Positions 16,757-26,388 are shown, counted from the first letter of the stretch. The stretch: DNA of 64,000 nucleotides from Leptothrix cholodnii SP-6 (GCF_000019785.1 NC_010524.1:2542001-2606000); one strand, 5' to 3'. Translations and numbers: made by a program. The notes: generated by a model not told the origin, from the letters alone.

Positions 16757-17701
16757 ATGAACTATCTCCCACTTTCTGACAACGCTGCGCGCCAGGTCAT
16801 CGACTCGATGACCATCTTCACCGAGTTCCAGCGAGTGAAGGTTCAGGCGCAGTCCTACGCCGGCAGCATGTACTGGAAGCAGGAGGGCGGCCACGAGTAT
16901 CTGGTCAAGACCCGGCCACGCCGGCGCACGCAAGAACGTTTGGGCGCCCGTTCGGAGCAGACCGAGTGCATTTTCAGCGAGTACACCGCGCGCAAGCAGG
17001 CGATCGAATCGCGCCTGAAGTTGCTGCATGAGGCGCTCATCGAGGCCCAGCGCATGAACAAGGCGCTGAAGACCGGGCGCACACCCAACCTCGTGGTGAC
17101 TTTGCTCGGGGTGCTGGAGGACGCCGGTTTGACGAAACACTTCACCGTCGTCGGCACGCACGCGTTGTATGCCTACGAGACGGCAGCGGGGGTTCGCCTC
17201 GTCCCGGGCGCGCTGGCAACCCAAGATGTTGATCTGTTGTGGGATGCACGCAAGCGCGTGCAGTTCATGACCGACCTCGCGGAACTCGACGCTTCGATGC
17301 TGTCCATTCTCCAGCGAGCTGACCCGACCTTCGAGCGCAAAGAGGGTCAGTACGAAACCGCCATCAATGCCCGCGGGTTCGAGGTTGATTTTCTGCGCCG
17401 CCAGCCGGTCGACGATGATCCGCACCCCTTCTGCTTTTCGGCGGATGAGGGCGATCTGTGGCCGGTCCAGGCGGTGCGCGCGTCGGTGCTGACGAGCGCG
17501 CCACGCTTCGAACATCTGGTCATTTCAGCCACCGGGCGCATGGTGGTGATGCGCACCATCGCGCCGGCCTCGTTCGTGGAGTTCAAGCGCTGGTTGGCCG
17601 AGAAAGCGCCCCAGCGCGAAGAAACCAAGCGTCGCCGCGACCGCCTGCAAGCCGATATCGTTCAAGAGCTTCTGGACCAGAAACTGCTTTTTCCACGGTG
17701 A
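16757..17701 (+). CDS. GSU2403-family nucleotidyltransferase-fold protein
   Basis: About 314 residues. The central block FTVVGTHALYAYE near 129-141, then ALATQDVDLLWDARKR near 154-169, matches the GSU2403 family (NTP_transf_8): a GT-x(n)-DxDLL arrangement where the two Asp would bind metal. An N-terminal helical region (KQAIESRLKLLHEAL) and a C-terminal EFKRWLAEK...RRRDRLQADIV segment complete the usual length. The biochemical activity of the family is not known to me; the fold is shared with toxin-type nucleotidyltransferases. It lies alone next to the decayed toxin-antitoxin remains. The ATG at 16757 is preferred to the GTG one codon before. Confidence 0.82.
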   Translation: MNYLPLSDNAARQVIDSMTIFTEFQRVKVQAQSYAGSMYWKQEGGHEYLVKTRPRRRTQERLGARSEQTECIFSEYTARKQAIESRLKLLHEALIEAQRMNKALKTGRTPNLVVTLLGVLEDAGLTKHFTVVGTHALYAYETAAGVRLVPGALATQDVDLLWDARKRVQFMTDLAELDASMLSILQRADPTFERKEGQYETAINARGFEVDFLRRQPVDDDPHPFCFSADEGDLWPVQAVRASVLTSAPRFEHLVISATGRMVVMRTIAPASFVEFKRWLAEKAPQREETKRRRDRLQADIVQELLDQKLLFPR

Positions 17702-17777
17702 AGAATGTTGACGCCACGCGACGCGAGTCGTTCAATCGACACGGCGCAACCAGCCCCCACGCACACCGAGCCGCACC

Positions 17778-18554
17778 ATGCCGAACCCGCGGGTTTCTTC
17801 TCCTCTGGCGCGCGGCTGCGGGGTCGGCCAGCGCTTGCGTGCGATCGACCTGCGCCTGGGCAAGCTCGAATCGGCGCCATCGCCGCCAGCGCCGGCGCCC
17901 GGGGTTGTGGCGCGTCTGCTGGGCGGCCTGGTGTCGGCCTGGCCGCAGTTGTTCAGCAGCGTGGTGATGCTGGTGCTGGGGTTCGCGGTGAAGGATTCGG
18001 TGGACATCGCGATCCGTCAGCAGCAGTTGCAGCAGAACTTTGCCGCCGGCGCACGCAGCGGGCTGGAGCAGATGACACGCGAGGGCGCGGGCCCCGAGGT
18101 GACCAAGCAGGCGGCGGCGGTGATCGCGTCCTTCGGGTCCGCGGCGGTGATGCCGCTGGTCAACGAGCTGCGGGCCGGCGGCAACCGCACCGTGGGCGCC
18201 GAGGCCGGGCTGGGTGCGCTGACGCTGACCGAGCCTGAGGCGGTGTGCAGCGCGCTGCGGCGGGCGCTGGCTCATTCGGGCCAGTGGCTGCAGGCGGAGG
18301 CCTACATGGCGACGGTGCGCACGCTGGCATTGGCCGATTGCACCGATGCGCTGGCGGTGCTGCGCGATCACCGGGTGCGGCTGGGCGCCGCATCGGCCGC
18401 CGGTGGCGAAACGACCCGGCCGCTGATGGAGCAGCGCCCCACGCCGCAGCAGCTCAAGAGCGCGATCGAGGAGGTGGACAAGGCGATCGCCCTGCTCGAA
18501 GCCCTGCCCGATCGCCGCTGGGGCCGCTGGTTGGGCCGCGGGAGCCCGGCATGA
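17778..18554 (+). CDS. Unknown membrane protein with a helical repeat domain
   Basis: 258 residues, no family recognised. After a 40-residue polar N-terminus a single hydrophobic segment (LFSSVVMLVLGFAV) lies near residues 58-71. The following 130 residues are alpha-helical and Ala/Leu-rich with HEAT-like spacing (VTKQAAAVIASFGSAAVMPLVNELRAGG, GAEAGLGALTLTEPEAV), and the C-terminus has a short acidic helix (SAIEEVDKAIALLEAL). The stop overlaps the start of the next gene as ATGA, so the genes are translationally coupled. First gene of a four-gene operon of unknown envelope proteins. Confidence 0.72.
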   Translation: MPNPRVSSPLARGCGVGQRLRAIDLRLGKLESAPSPPAPAPGVVARLLGGLVSAWPQLFSSVVMLVLGFAVKDSVDIAIRQQQLQQNFAAGARSGLEQMTREGAGPEVTKQAAAVIASFGSAAVMPLVNELRAGGNRTVGAEAGLGALTLTEPEAVCSALRRALAHSGQWLQAEAYMATVRTLALADCTDALAVLRDHRVRLGAASAAGGETTRPLMEQRPTPQQLKSAIEEVDKAIALLEALPDRRWGRWLGRGSPA

Positions 18555-19417
18555 TCGCCCGCCGTCGTCGCGCCTGGCGCCTGGCCTTCTGTGCGGTGCT
18601 GGCGGCCCTGCTGGCGGCGCTGCACGGTGGCGCGCGGGCGTCGCTGGGTGAATGCCGGGTGCCGGAGCAGGCGCCGTATGTGGTGTTTCTGAGCGAGCCG
18701 ACGTTTTCTGCGGACGCGTTCGCGTCACGGGAGCAGATGCTCAAGGAGTTCGATCGCCTGCATCTGCACCTGGCCCAGCGGCGCGACGAGGACATGGCGG
18801 GCCTGATCGGCATCCCGTTCAAGGTGGCGCGCTGCGCCGGGCGGGTGCCGGCGATCGACGGCGCGGATTTCACGGCCGACGTGGTGCGCAGCCTCTACAC
18901 GCGCAGCGTGGTGATCGAGGTCTGGGGTTTCCTGGACCGCGCACCGCGTGTGGGCGGCGTCGCGGGCCCCAAGGCACAGATGAACTACCTGCTGATGCCG
19001 CTCAGCCGCGCCCACCACGAGCGTGGTTTGCAGGTGCCGGCGCTGCATCGTTTCGACTATCCGGATGGCGACATCCGTGCGGCCGACCATGTGGGCCTGG
19101 TGTCGAACCGCGATCTGTATGCCTTCGTGGCCAGCGCGATCGGCGTGATGGCTTTCGACGGCGACGAGTTCCCGAAGGCGCACGAGTACCTGTGCGCCGC
19201 CTTCGGGCGCCTGGGTGCCGTGCGCGAGCGCCTGGTCAGGCAGCCGCAGGGCCAGGGCCAGGCCCAGGCGGCCGAGGTGGAGGCCCTGCGCCAGCATGTG
19301 ATGAGCCTGGCCGGCAAGGCGCTGGAGCAGATCCGCAAGCGTGCGCCCGCCGGCGCCAACGCAGCGGCGGGCCTGCAGGTGTCGGCGCAACCCTGCGGCG
19401 CGGCGGTGAGGCCGTGA
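18551..19417 (+). CDS. Unknown exported protein, second gene of envelope operon
   Basis: 288 residues from the ATG at 18551, which overlaps the previous stop; the frame stays open upstream to 18245 but that part is antisense-like filler inside the preceding gene. It has an Arg-rich N-terminus (IARRRRAWR), a hydrophobic core and an ARA-SL cleavage site near residue 32. The mature part has three conserved-looking Cys (GECRVPEQ, VARCAG, YLCAAF) and ends in a Gln/Ala-rich coiled region. No known domain was recognised. It is probably periplasmic. Confidence 0.72.
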   Translation: MIARRRRAWRLAFCAVLAALLAALHGGARASLGECRVPEQAPYVVFLSEPTFSADAFASREQMLKEFDRLHLHLAQRRDEDMAGLIGIPFKVARCAGRVPAIDGADFTADVVRSLYTRSVVIEVWGFLDRAPRVGGVAGPKAQMNYLLMPLSRAHHERGLQVPALHRFDYPDGDIRAADHVGLVSNRDLYAFVASAIGVMAFDGDEFPKAHEYLCAAFGRLGAVRERLVRQPQGQGQAQAAEVEALRQHVMSLAGKALEQIRKRAPAGANAAAGLQVSAQPCGAAVRP

Positions 19418-20742
19418 TGAACGCCATCACGCTGTTGCGGCTGGCGGCCATGCTGCTGCTGTTGATCGGCAGCCTGGGAGCGCGTGCCGGCGGGCGACTG
19501 CCCTGCCAGGAGGCGCGGGTGTTCGGCGAAGCGGCGGTCAATGCGTTCGTGCTGCCGTACCGCGATGCCCGCTCCGACACCCAGCCCCACGGATCGGCGA
19601 GCTGGCGGTTGCCGGCGCTGATCCAGCAGGAGGTGCTGATGTCGCTGCTCAAGTACGGCAGCGTGGGCGTCGTCGAGGTGACCCAGAACGGCACGGCCGT
19701 CTGCGACGTGCGCGAGGTGATCGCGCGCGCCACCCAGGGCACGGGGTCGGGCCGCCTGAAGCCGGGGCACGGCCTGGTGCTGATCTGGGGGCGCATCTAC
19801 GAGGACGGGCCGCAGCTGTACGTGCAGAGCTACCTGCGCTTCTTGCGGCGCGACGAGGCCGATGCCATCACGGTGGCACTGCCGGCGCGCACGGGCCCGC
19901 CGTTGCTGCTCGATGCGACGCTGCCGGCACAGGCGGTGGCCATGCCGCCGCGACGCATCAGCCAGAAGGACATCCGGGAGATCGAGGCGCAGGCCCGCAA
20001 GGCGCTGGTGCTGCACGACCGGCCGGATCCGAACGCCAACCCGCAGCCCTTCGTCACCGACCCGGAAACGCCGTTTTCGTACGGCGTGACGAAGACGAAT
20101 GGCGACTGGATGTACATCACCACCCTGGGGCGTGGGGGCTGGGTGCGCGTGCGCAACGAGGCCAGCGGCTGGTCGCTGCGCCGCTTTCTGCCCGAGCTGG
20201 CCTACCTGGATGCCGTGGCGGGCTATCTGCGCCTGCGCGCGGCGCGTGTCGTGCCGCTGACGGTGAACCCGGTGCGCCTGATGGGCCATGTCGACGCCGG
20301 CTTTGCTGAGTTCGACCAGGCGGTGGGCGCCGACGCCGCCCCTGACGCGCGGGCCCTGGCCCGGGCGATGCGGGGCCTGCTGCAGTGGCAGGCCGACGCC
20401 ATCCAGCCGACCGACGAATCACGCCGCAGCGCCGCCCTGGCCTTTGCCGAAGCGGCGTCGCTGACACCGGAGTCGCCCATGCTGCGCAACCTGGCGGCCG
20501 TGAGCGCACCGTACCGAACGCTGCCCATCAAGACCGGCGCCGAGGCACTGGCGGAGGTCGACGCCGGCCTGCTGGGCGCCCTGGCCCTGGACGGCGGCAA
20601 CCCGCTGGTGCTGCGCAACCTGGAGCGCGTCTACGACCGGCTGGCTGCCGAGGAGGCTCAGACGGTGTATGACGCGCAGGAGCTGAAGCGGCGGCAGGTG
20701 CTGGTGAGGGCGGTGCCGAGGAGTGGCACTCTGCGCAATTGA
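19417..20742 (+). CDS. Unknown exported protein, third gene of envelope operon
   Basis: 441 residues from the ATG at 19417, overlapping the previous stop by one base. A signal peptide (LLRLAAMLLLLIGSLGARA) ends near residue 24. Residues about 25-175 form an alpha/beta domain that I do not recognise (DTQPHGSASWRLPALIQQEVL...VLIWGRIYEDGP). Around 230-260 a GGWVRVRNEASGWSL stretch is SH3b-like. The C-terminal 150 residues look like tetratricopeptide-type helices (AALAFAEAASLTPESPMLRNLAAV; NPLVLRNLERVYDRLAAEE). The layout suggests a periplasmic scaffold or sensor, but no function can be given. Confidence 0.72.
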   Translation: MNAITLLRLAAMLLLLIGSLGARAGGRLPCQEARVFGEAAVNAFVLPYRDARSDTQPHGSASWRLPALIQQEVLMSLLKYGSVGVVEVTQNGTAVCDVREVIARATQGTGSGRLKPGHGLVLIWGRIYEDGPQLYVQSYLRFLRRDEADAITVALPARTGPPLLLDATLPAQAVAMPPRRISQKDIREIEAQARKALVLHDRPDPNANPQPFVTDPETPFSYGVTKTNGDWMYITTLGRGGWVRVRNEASGWSLRRFLPELAYLDAVAGYLRLRAARVVPLTVNPVRLMGHVDAGFAEFDQAVGADAAPDARALARAMRGLLQWQADAIQPTDESRRSAALAFAEAASLTPESPMLRNLAAVSAPYRTLPIKTGAEALAEVDAGLLGALALDGGNPLVLRNLERVYDRLAAEEAQTVYDAQELKRRQVLVRAVPRSGTLRN

Positions 20743-20827
20743 AGGGGATGTGCAGGCGCGCGGGCTTGACGCCGACGCTGGCGCGGCACTACACCAGAGC
20801 ACCGACCCGCCTTGCGAAAACCCCACC

Positions 20828-21562
20828 ATGAGCGACACCCCCAAAAGCGAGCAGCGCTCGCCCGATCAGTGGACCGGCCCGGCCAAGTGGGCGGTGATCG
20901 GCGTGGTGGCGATCACGTTCATGGTGATGTTCAAGAGCGAGCTCGGCAACATGCTGGGCCGCGCCGAGGAGGTGAGCGTGAGCGCGGACGGCGGGGTCAC
21001 GGTCAAGCTGGCCACCGTCAAGACGCCGCTGGGCGAGACGGTGCTGTCGAACACCGGCGCCGAGCTCACGCAGCCGGGCGCGCAGGGCAAGCCGGCGCCA
21101 TTGCCGGAGTCGGCGATGGCGCAGTACACCGATCCGTCGTACGGCTACAGCCTGGCCTGGCCGCAGAACGGCAACTGGCTGCGCGACGACGCCATCGCCC
21201 AGCAGTTCGGCGCGGCGCTGGTGGTGCGGCATCGGCAGGCCTACGGCAATTTCACGCCCAACGTGAACGTGACGCTCGAGCAGGTGGGCGGCCTCACGGT
21301 CGACACCTGGATGCAGGCCGGCAACGCCACCTTCGCGGCGGCGGGTTTCCAGCTGGTGAGCATGCAGACCGACCAGGCCACGCAATCGGGCGTGCGTGTC
21401 ACGCGGCACACCGGCGTGCAGGGCGTGCTGTACCAGATCCAGCGCGTGATCGTGCGCAACGGCGTGGCGTTCGTGGTCACGGCCAGCAAGCTCGAGCAGG
21501 CCGATGCGCCGGGGCTGTACGAGCAGATGGGGCAGATCCTGAATTCGTTTCAGGTGGGGTGA
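20828..21562 (+). CDS. Unknown single-pass membrane protein, fourth gene of envelope operon
   Basis: 244 residues from the ATG at 20828; the longer frame to 20723 overlaps the previous gene and lacks a ribosome-binding site. A short cytoplasmic N-terminus is followed by one membrane segment (WAVIGVVAITFMVMF) near residues 18-32. The periplasmic part has a Pro/Ala linker and then a globular domain beginning TDPSYGYSLAWPQNGNW and ending GLYEQMGQILNSFQVG, similar in layout to DcrB/DUF1795-type proteins. It lies 85 bp after the third gene and probably belongs to the same unit. Confidence 0.7.
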   Translation: MSDTPKSEQRSPDQWTGPAKWAVIGVVAITFMVMFKSELGNMLGRAEEVSVSADGGVTVKLATVKTPLGETVLSNTGAELTQPGAQGKPAPLPESAMAQYTDPSYGYSLAWPQNGNWLRDDAIAQQFGAALVVRHRQAYGNFTPNVNVTLEQVGGLTVDTWMQAGNATFAAAGFQLVSMQTDQATQSGVRVTRHTGVQGVLYQIQRVIVRNGVAFVVTASKLEQADAPGLYEQMGQILNSFQVG

Positions 21563-21726
21563 ACGAAAACCGGCACCCGACTGGTGCATCCGACCCCGCA
21601 CGTTGGCCTCGTCTTGGGGCAATCCTCGGAAAACGCGCCTGGATATGCGGCGAATTCACGTTACGGGGTCGACGGCCCCGCCTAGACTCTTAAGCCTAGA
21701 AGCTTAGCCAGCAACCCGCACACTCC

Positions 21727-22875
21727 ATGCAGATTGAAATCATCACCGACCGCGCAGGCTTCGAAGCCATGCGTGAGCCTTGGGCACGACTGCAGGATCG
21801 CATACCCGATACCAGTGTCTTCATGACCTGGGAGTGGCAGCATCTCTGGTGGAAACATTACGGCGATGGCCAGGAGTTGCGCCTGCTGGTGGTGCGCGAT
21901 GCCGGCATCGTGGTCGGGATCATGCCGCTCTATCTGCAGAACCGGCGGGTGCTGCGGCTGGTGCCGGTGAAGATACTGCGCAACGTCGGCACCGGTGGTG
22001 ATACGGCGCCGGATTATCTGGATCCGCTGATCGATCCGGCGCAGGCCGACGAGATTGCCAATGTCCTGGTTCAAGCGATCCTGGACAAATCGCTGGCGTA
22101 CGACCAGTTGCTGCTGGCGGATTTCATCCCGGAATCGGCGTTTGCCAGGACCTTGCGCAAGCACGTCGGCACGACGGATGCCAGGCGGCGTGAATCGGTA
22201 TCGGCCCGCATTTCGTTCATCACCTTGCCCGACAGCTGGGATGATTATCTGGCAGGCCTGAGCGGTGACCGCCGCAACGTGATCCGGCGGTTTCGCCGCA
22301 AACTCGAGGTGCTGCCGGCGGCACGGTTTTACACGTGGCAGGATCCGGCCACGCTGGACCGCGGCATCGACCGCCTGATCGAGTTGCACCTGAAACGCTG
22401 GACCAACCGCAGCGACAGCCATGCATTTTCAAGCAAGGCGTATGTCGGGTTTCACCGCGAGGTGATGCATGCCGCGATGGAAAAGGGCTGGCTGCGGCTG
22501 TTCTGCGTCGAGGCCGAAGGCCAGATCATGGCGATGCTGTACTGCTACCGCTACCGCGACCGGATGTATTACTTCCAGGGCGGTTTCGACCCGGCGATGT
22601 CGAAACTGCGGCCCGGGCTGGTCCTGATGGGCCATGCGATCGAGCAGGCGATTCTCGAAGGCACCCGCACCTTCGACATGCTGCGCGGCGAATACGAGTT
22701 CAAGACGCACTGGGCCAAGGAACGGCACGAGACGGCACAGATCGCGGTCAGCCGCATCACGCCGGCCGGCCTGACCTGGCACCTGCGCACCGAGATCCTG
22801 CCGGCGCTGAAGAAGCGCTTCGCGTCGGGCAACGCCTCCCGCCTGCCCTCGGTGGCGATGGCTGCGGCCGACTGA
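21727..22875 (+). CDS. FemAB/BioF2-type GNAT acyltransferase
   Basis: 382 residues. The protein begins with an N-terminal GNAT half (FMTWEWQHLWWKHYGDGQEL near residues 32-51) and has the BioF2-like acetyltransferase signature in the second half: RNVIRRFRRKL near 183, YYFQGGFDPAMSKLRPGLVL near 278-297 and FDMLRGEYEFKTHWA near 316-330. This type occurs in exopolysaccharide and cellulose loci (once called CelD) and in XrtB-type Eps clusters, where an acyl decoration of the polymer or a cell-envelope component is assumed. It stands alone here, between the unknown envelope operon and a Uma2 gene. The real acceptor is unknown. Confidence 0.85.
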   Translation: MQIEIITDRAGFEAMREPWARLQDRIPDTSVFMTWEWQHLWWKHYGDGQELRLLVVRDAGIVVGIMPLYLQNRRVLRLVPVKILRNVGTGGDTAPDYLDPLIDPAQADEIANVLVQAILDKSLAYDQLLLADFIPESAFARTLRKHVGTTDARRRESVSARISFITLPDSWDDYLAGLSGDRRNVIRRFRRKLEVLPAARFYTWQDPATLDRGIDRLIELHLKRWTNRSDSHAFSSKAYVGFHREVMHAAMEKGWLRLFCVEAEGQIMAMLYCYRYRDRMYYFQGGFDPAMSKLRPGLVLMGHAIEQAILEGTRTFDMLRGEYEFKTHWAKERHETAQIAVSRITPAGLTWHLRTEILPALKKRFASGNASRLPSVAMAAAD

Positions 22876-22907
22876 TGACCCCCACCCACCGGCGCCAAGG
22901 CGCCGGT

Positions 22908-23495
22908 TCAGGCGACCTCGGGCGGGTCGACCTCGGCGTACAGGTCGGCGTCGGGAAGCAGCAGGTCGACGCTGGCCAGTTGCACCGCCTGGCCGGGCTC
23001 GAACGGATGCAGCACCCACAGGCCGTCGACGTTCTTGCGGTAGACGTCGGTGCGACGGCTTTCGACGTCGACCAGCACGTATTCGCGCAAGGAGCCGAGC
23101 TGGCGGTACTGGGCGAACTTGTTGCCGCGGTCGTACGCCGCGGTGCTCGGTGACAGCACCTCCACCAGCAGGATCGGCTCGGTCTTGACCAGGCGACTCT
23201 GGTGATCGGCTGCGCTGCAGGTCACCATCACGTCGGGATAGAACACGCTGCCGAGGCTGTCGACACGCAGCTTCATGTCGCTCATGTCGGCGCGGCAGGG
23301 CGAGCCCTTGAGGTGGTGGCGCAAGGCAATGGCGATGTTCAAGGCCACGGTCACATGGCCGTCTTCGGCACCGGCCATCGCGAAGATCTCTCCGCACACC
23401 AGCTCGACCTTGTCGGTCTGGGTGGCGTCCCAGGCCAGGAATTCATCGATGCTGAGCTTGGCGCCAGGTTGGGCAGCGCCCATGACGGACTCCAT
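22908..23495 (-). CDS. Uma2-family putative endonuclease
   Basis: 195 residues, the usual size. It has the Uma2 (DUF820) restriction-like fold: SIDEFLAWDA at the start, KVELVCGEIFAMAG with an early conserved Glu, FYPDVMVTC with the first catalytic Asp, then ILLVEVLSPSTAAYDRGNKFAQYRQL, where Glu and the downstream Lys complete the PD-x(n)-ExK site. These proteins are common and often multicopy in environmental bacteria. Their role is uncertain; nuclease activity is inferred from the fold. It is convergent with the GNAT gene and divergent from the ATPase gene. Confidence 0.85.
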   Translation of the reverse strand: MESVMGAAQPGAKLSIDEFLAWDATQTDKVELVCGEIFAMAGAEDGHVTVALNIAIALRHHLKGSPCRADMSDMKLRVDSLGSVFYPDVMVTCSAADHQSRLVKTEPILLVEVLSPSTAAYDRGNKFAQYRQLGSLREYVLVDVESRRTDVYRKNVDGLWVLHPFEPGQAVQLASVDLLLPDADLYAEVDPPEVA

Positions 23496-23640
23496 GGTGG
23501 TGGGGTGACGGGCTCATTATCGTCAGGCACTGGATGAACGATCGGCTCTGCATCGGCAGTTGCTGAACTTTGCAGATTCGACGATTTACAGTGAATTATC
23601 CAGGATGAATAATTGGTGAACGGCATCAATGGAGGCGTGC

Positions 23641-24807
23641 ATGCTCAGCAACGACAACGTGTTTCATCGGCCGAAGTACGCCGAGGAGATGGCCGAGCAG
23701 TTGCTGCACCCGACTGCGCTGCAGCAGAGCGTGCGCTCCGGTGTCTTTCTCTCGGGCATCCGACGCGTGGGCAAGACGACCTTCCTGCGCCAGGATCTGA
23801 TACCGGCGCTCGAGGCGCGTGGCGCCATCGTCATTTACGTGGACTTGTGGACCGACGTGTCCAAGAGCCCGGCGGCACTCGTGCACGAGGCTGTCCGCCA
23901 CACCTTGGCGCAGTTGGAGGCACCTGGCTCGGGGCTGCTCAAGCGCTTGAAGGGCATGAACATCGGCGCCGCGGGCTTCTCTCTGGGTTTCCAGATCGAC
24001 AGTGTGGGCGCCCCGGGCGGCACCACGCTGGCCCAGGCTTTTGCGACGCTCGTGGCCAAGGTCGAGACCGACGTCGTGCTGATCGTTGACGAAGTGCAGC
24101 AGACGCTGTCCTCGGAGGACGGCAAGAACCTGATGCATGCGTTGAAAGCGGCGCGCGACGCGGTCAACGCCAAGCCCGGCACGCCCGGGTATTTCCTGTT
24201 CCTCGGCACGGGCTCGCACAAGTCGCTGGTCACTGACATGGCCTCGCGTCGCTCGCAGCCCTTTACCGGCGCGGTGTCGACCTACTACGAGGTTCTGGGC
24301 CAGGACTTCGTCGAGTGGCAGTTGCAACGCGTGAGCGTGACGCCCGGCGCCAAGGTGCCGAGCCTGGCTGTGGCAGTCGCGTGTTTCCAGGCCATGGGCA
24401 GCCGGCCGGAAGAGTTGCTCAAGGCGCTCAGGCAGTTGCAGGGCATCAACACCCTGCGGCCCGACCAGGCGTTTCCGGTCATCTGCGACACGCTGGCCTC
24501 GGCGGCGGCGGACATCGAGCTTCGTGCCATCGAGGATTTCGGCGAACTGGGCAAGCTGATCTTCGGGCGCATCGCGGCCGGCAGTGAAGAAGGTGTCTCG
24601 GGGCTGTTCAGTGCAGACGCCCTGGCTGAATACAGCCGCAGCGTCGGCACCTCGGTCGACGCGCCGCAGGTGCAAGGCATCACCGACAAGATGATCGCGG
24701 CCAACCTCATCACCCGACCGGGGCACGGCGTGTACACGGTGGCAGACCCGTTTGTGCGCAGCGTCTGGCGCAAACGCAGCGAAACCTTGGCGGGACCGGC
24801 AGCCTGA
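23641..24807 (+). CDS. AAA-type ATPase of unknown role
   Basis: 388 residues from the ATG at 23641, chosen because GGAGG lies at 23631-23635 with proper spacing; an ATG at 23629 is in frame but contains that site. The P-loop is the SGIRRVGKTTFLRQ stretch near residues 39-52, a GxRRxGKT variant typical of DUF234/Archaeal-type ATPases that travel on mobile DNA. The Walker B equivalent is VVLIVDEVQQTL near 145-156, and FLFLGTGSHKSL near 187 is the sensor-1-like strand. The C-terminus carries a winged-helix-like region (VQGITDKMIAANLITR). No partner gene is adjacent. Confidence 0.78.
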   Translation: MLSNDNVFHRPKYAEEMAEQLLHPTALQQSVRSGVFLSGIRRVGKTTFLRQDLIPALEARGAIVIYVDLWTDVSKSPAALVHEAVRHTLAQLEAPGSGLLKRLKGMNIGAAGFSLGFQIDSVGAPGGTTLAQAFATLVAKVETDVVLIVDEVQQTLSSEDGKNLMHALKAARDAVNAKPGTPGYFLFLGTGSHKSLVTDMASRRSQPFTGAVSTYYEVLGQDFVEWQLQRVSVTPGAKVPSLAVAVACFQAMGSRPEELLKALRQLQGINTLRPDQAFPVICDTLASAAADIELRAIEDFGELGKLIFGRIAAGSEEGVSGLFSADALAEYSRSVGTSVDAPQVQGITDKMIAANLITRPGHGVYTVADPFVRSVWRKRSETLAGPAA

Positions 24808-24849
24808 TGCGTGGGTCCCTGCCCCGTCAGGCGCGATCCGGATTCAGAT

Positions 24850-26388
24850 TCAACCCGCCAACCTGAAATACCCCACCGCCTGCGCCAGATGCCCGCCCTG
24901 CTCGTGCAGGCTGCTGGCCGCGGCGGCGCTTTGTTCGACCAGCGCGGCGTTGCGCTGCGTCATCTGGTCGATCTGCGAGACGGTCGCGGTGACCTGGGCG
25001 ATGCCCTGGCTCTGCTCCTGGGTGGCCACGCTGATCTCGCCGATCATGGACGAGACGCGTTGCACGTGGTTGACGATGTCTTCCATGCTGCTGCCGGCAT
25101 CGGCCACCAGGCGGGCGCCGGTGCTGACGGTCTCGACGCTGGCGTTGATGAGGCCCTTGATCTCGCGGGCAGCGTCGGCCGAGCGGCCGGCGAGGCTGCG
25201 CACCTCGGTGGCCACCACGGCGAAGCCGCGGCCCTGTTCGCCGGCGCGGGCGGCTTCGACCGCGGCGTTGAGCGCGAGGATGTTGGTCTGGAAGGCGATC
25301 GAGTCGATCACGCCGATGATGTCGGCGATCTTCTTGCTGGACGCGTTGATGTGATCCATGGTCTGCACCACCCGGGTGACGACCTGGCCGCCTCGGGCCG
25401 CGGCGTCCGAGGCGGTGGCGGCCACCTGCAGCGCGCTGTGCGCCGAGGCCGCCGTCTGCTGCACCGTGCTGCTGAGTTCTTCCATCGCGCTGGCGGCCTG
25501 CTGCAGGCTGCTGGCGGTCTGTTCGGTGCGCTGGCTGAGATCGTGGTTGCCGGCGGCGATTTCGGCCGACGAGGTCTCGATCGAGCGGGCCGCGCCCAGC
25601 ACGGCGCCGACCGATGCACCCAGCCGCGTGGCCATGCCGTCGATGTGGCGCATCAGGTCGCCCACTTCGTCGCTGCGTTCGGTGTGCACGCGCACGCTCA
25701 GGTCGCCAGAGGCCACCGCGTTGGTGACCGCGCCGGCCTGGATCAGGTCGACCAGGAAGCGCCGTTGATGCAGCCAGGCCAGCGCCACGGTGGCAGCCGA
25801 TGCGAGCAGCCCGAGGCCGGCAAGCAGCAGGTTGTTACGCAGCTGGCTGCGGGCACTGGCGGCGGCGGCGCTGCTGCGCAGGTCGTCGATGTGGGCGATC
25901 AGCGCGCCCATCGAGGTGGCCAGCACCTTGTAGCTGGCGTCGGCGCCCTGCAGCGCGGCAATGCCGGTGTTGGGGTCGACCGCGGAGAGGTCGATCGCCA
26001 TGTCGGACTGCTTGAGGTAGTTGTCGATCGCCTGGCCGCCCTCGGCCACGGCGCTGCGCACCTGGGCGTCGGCGCCATCGGCATCGGCGCTGAGGGTGAG
26101 CGTGCGCTTGACGCCGTCGAGCTGCCGGGCCAGGTCGTCGCGGGCGGCGCGCACCTGCTGGTCGTCGAGCGAGGCCATCAGCGCGACCGTGCGGTAGACA
26201 CCCGCATGCAGCTGGGCCAGCTGGGCTCCGACGCTGTCGACGGTCTTGTAGAGCTCGAGCTGGCTCGACAGCACGGCCTCGTTGTGCGCCGCGTCGCGGG
26301 CGTTGAGCCAGACCGTGGCCTGGCCGGCGCCGAAGGCGACCACGGCGGTGAGCAGCGGCGCAAGCAAGAGCTTCAATCCCAGTTTCAT
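24850..26388 (-). CDS. Methyl-accepting chemotaxis protein
   Basis: 512 residues from the ATG at 26388 (AAGGA upstream). Domain order: membrane segment 1 (residues 4-24), a helical periplasmic ligand domain to about 190, membrane segment 2 ([20 protein letters not shown]), HAMP ([17 protein letters not shown]...[13 protein letters not shown]) and a 200-residue signalling domain. The tip shows [41 protein letters not shown] in pieces typical of the CheA/CheW-binding hairpin. No CheR/CheB-binding pentapeptide is at the C-terminus, which ends AVGYFRLAG. Ligand unknown. The Cache-domain gene lies 79 bp upstream on the same strand. Confidence 0.92.
   Translation of the reverse strand: MKLGLKLLLAPLLTAVVAFGAGQATVWLNARDAAHNEAVLSSQLELYKTVDSVGAQLAQLHAGVYRTVALMASLDDQQVRAARDDLARQLDGVKRTLTLSADADGADAQVRSAVAEGGQAIDNYLKQSDMAIDLSAVDPNTGIAALQGADASYKVLATSMGALIAHIDDLRSSAAAASARSQLRNNLLLAGLGLLASAATVALAWLHQRRFLVDLIQAGAVTNAVASGDLSVRVHTERSDEVGDLMRHIDGMATRLGASVGAVLGAARSIETSSAEIAAGNHDLSQRTEQTASSLQQAASAMEELSSTVQQTAASAHSALQVAATASDAAARGGQVVTRVVQTMDHINASSKKIADIIGVIDSIAFQTNILALNAAVEAARAGEQGRGFAVVATEVRSLAGRSADAAREIKGLINASVETVSTGARLVADAGSSMEDIVNHVQRVSSMIGEISVATQEQSQGIAQVTATVSQIDQMTQRNAALVEQSAAAASSLHEQGGHLAQAVGYFRLAG

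Noticed and set aside
21672..21715. Short dyads (GGGG...CCCC; CTAG/AAGCTT words) before the GNAT gene
   Set aside because: No T-tract and imperfect stems; could be chance.
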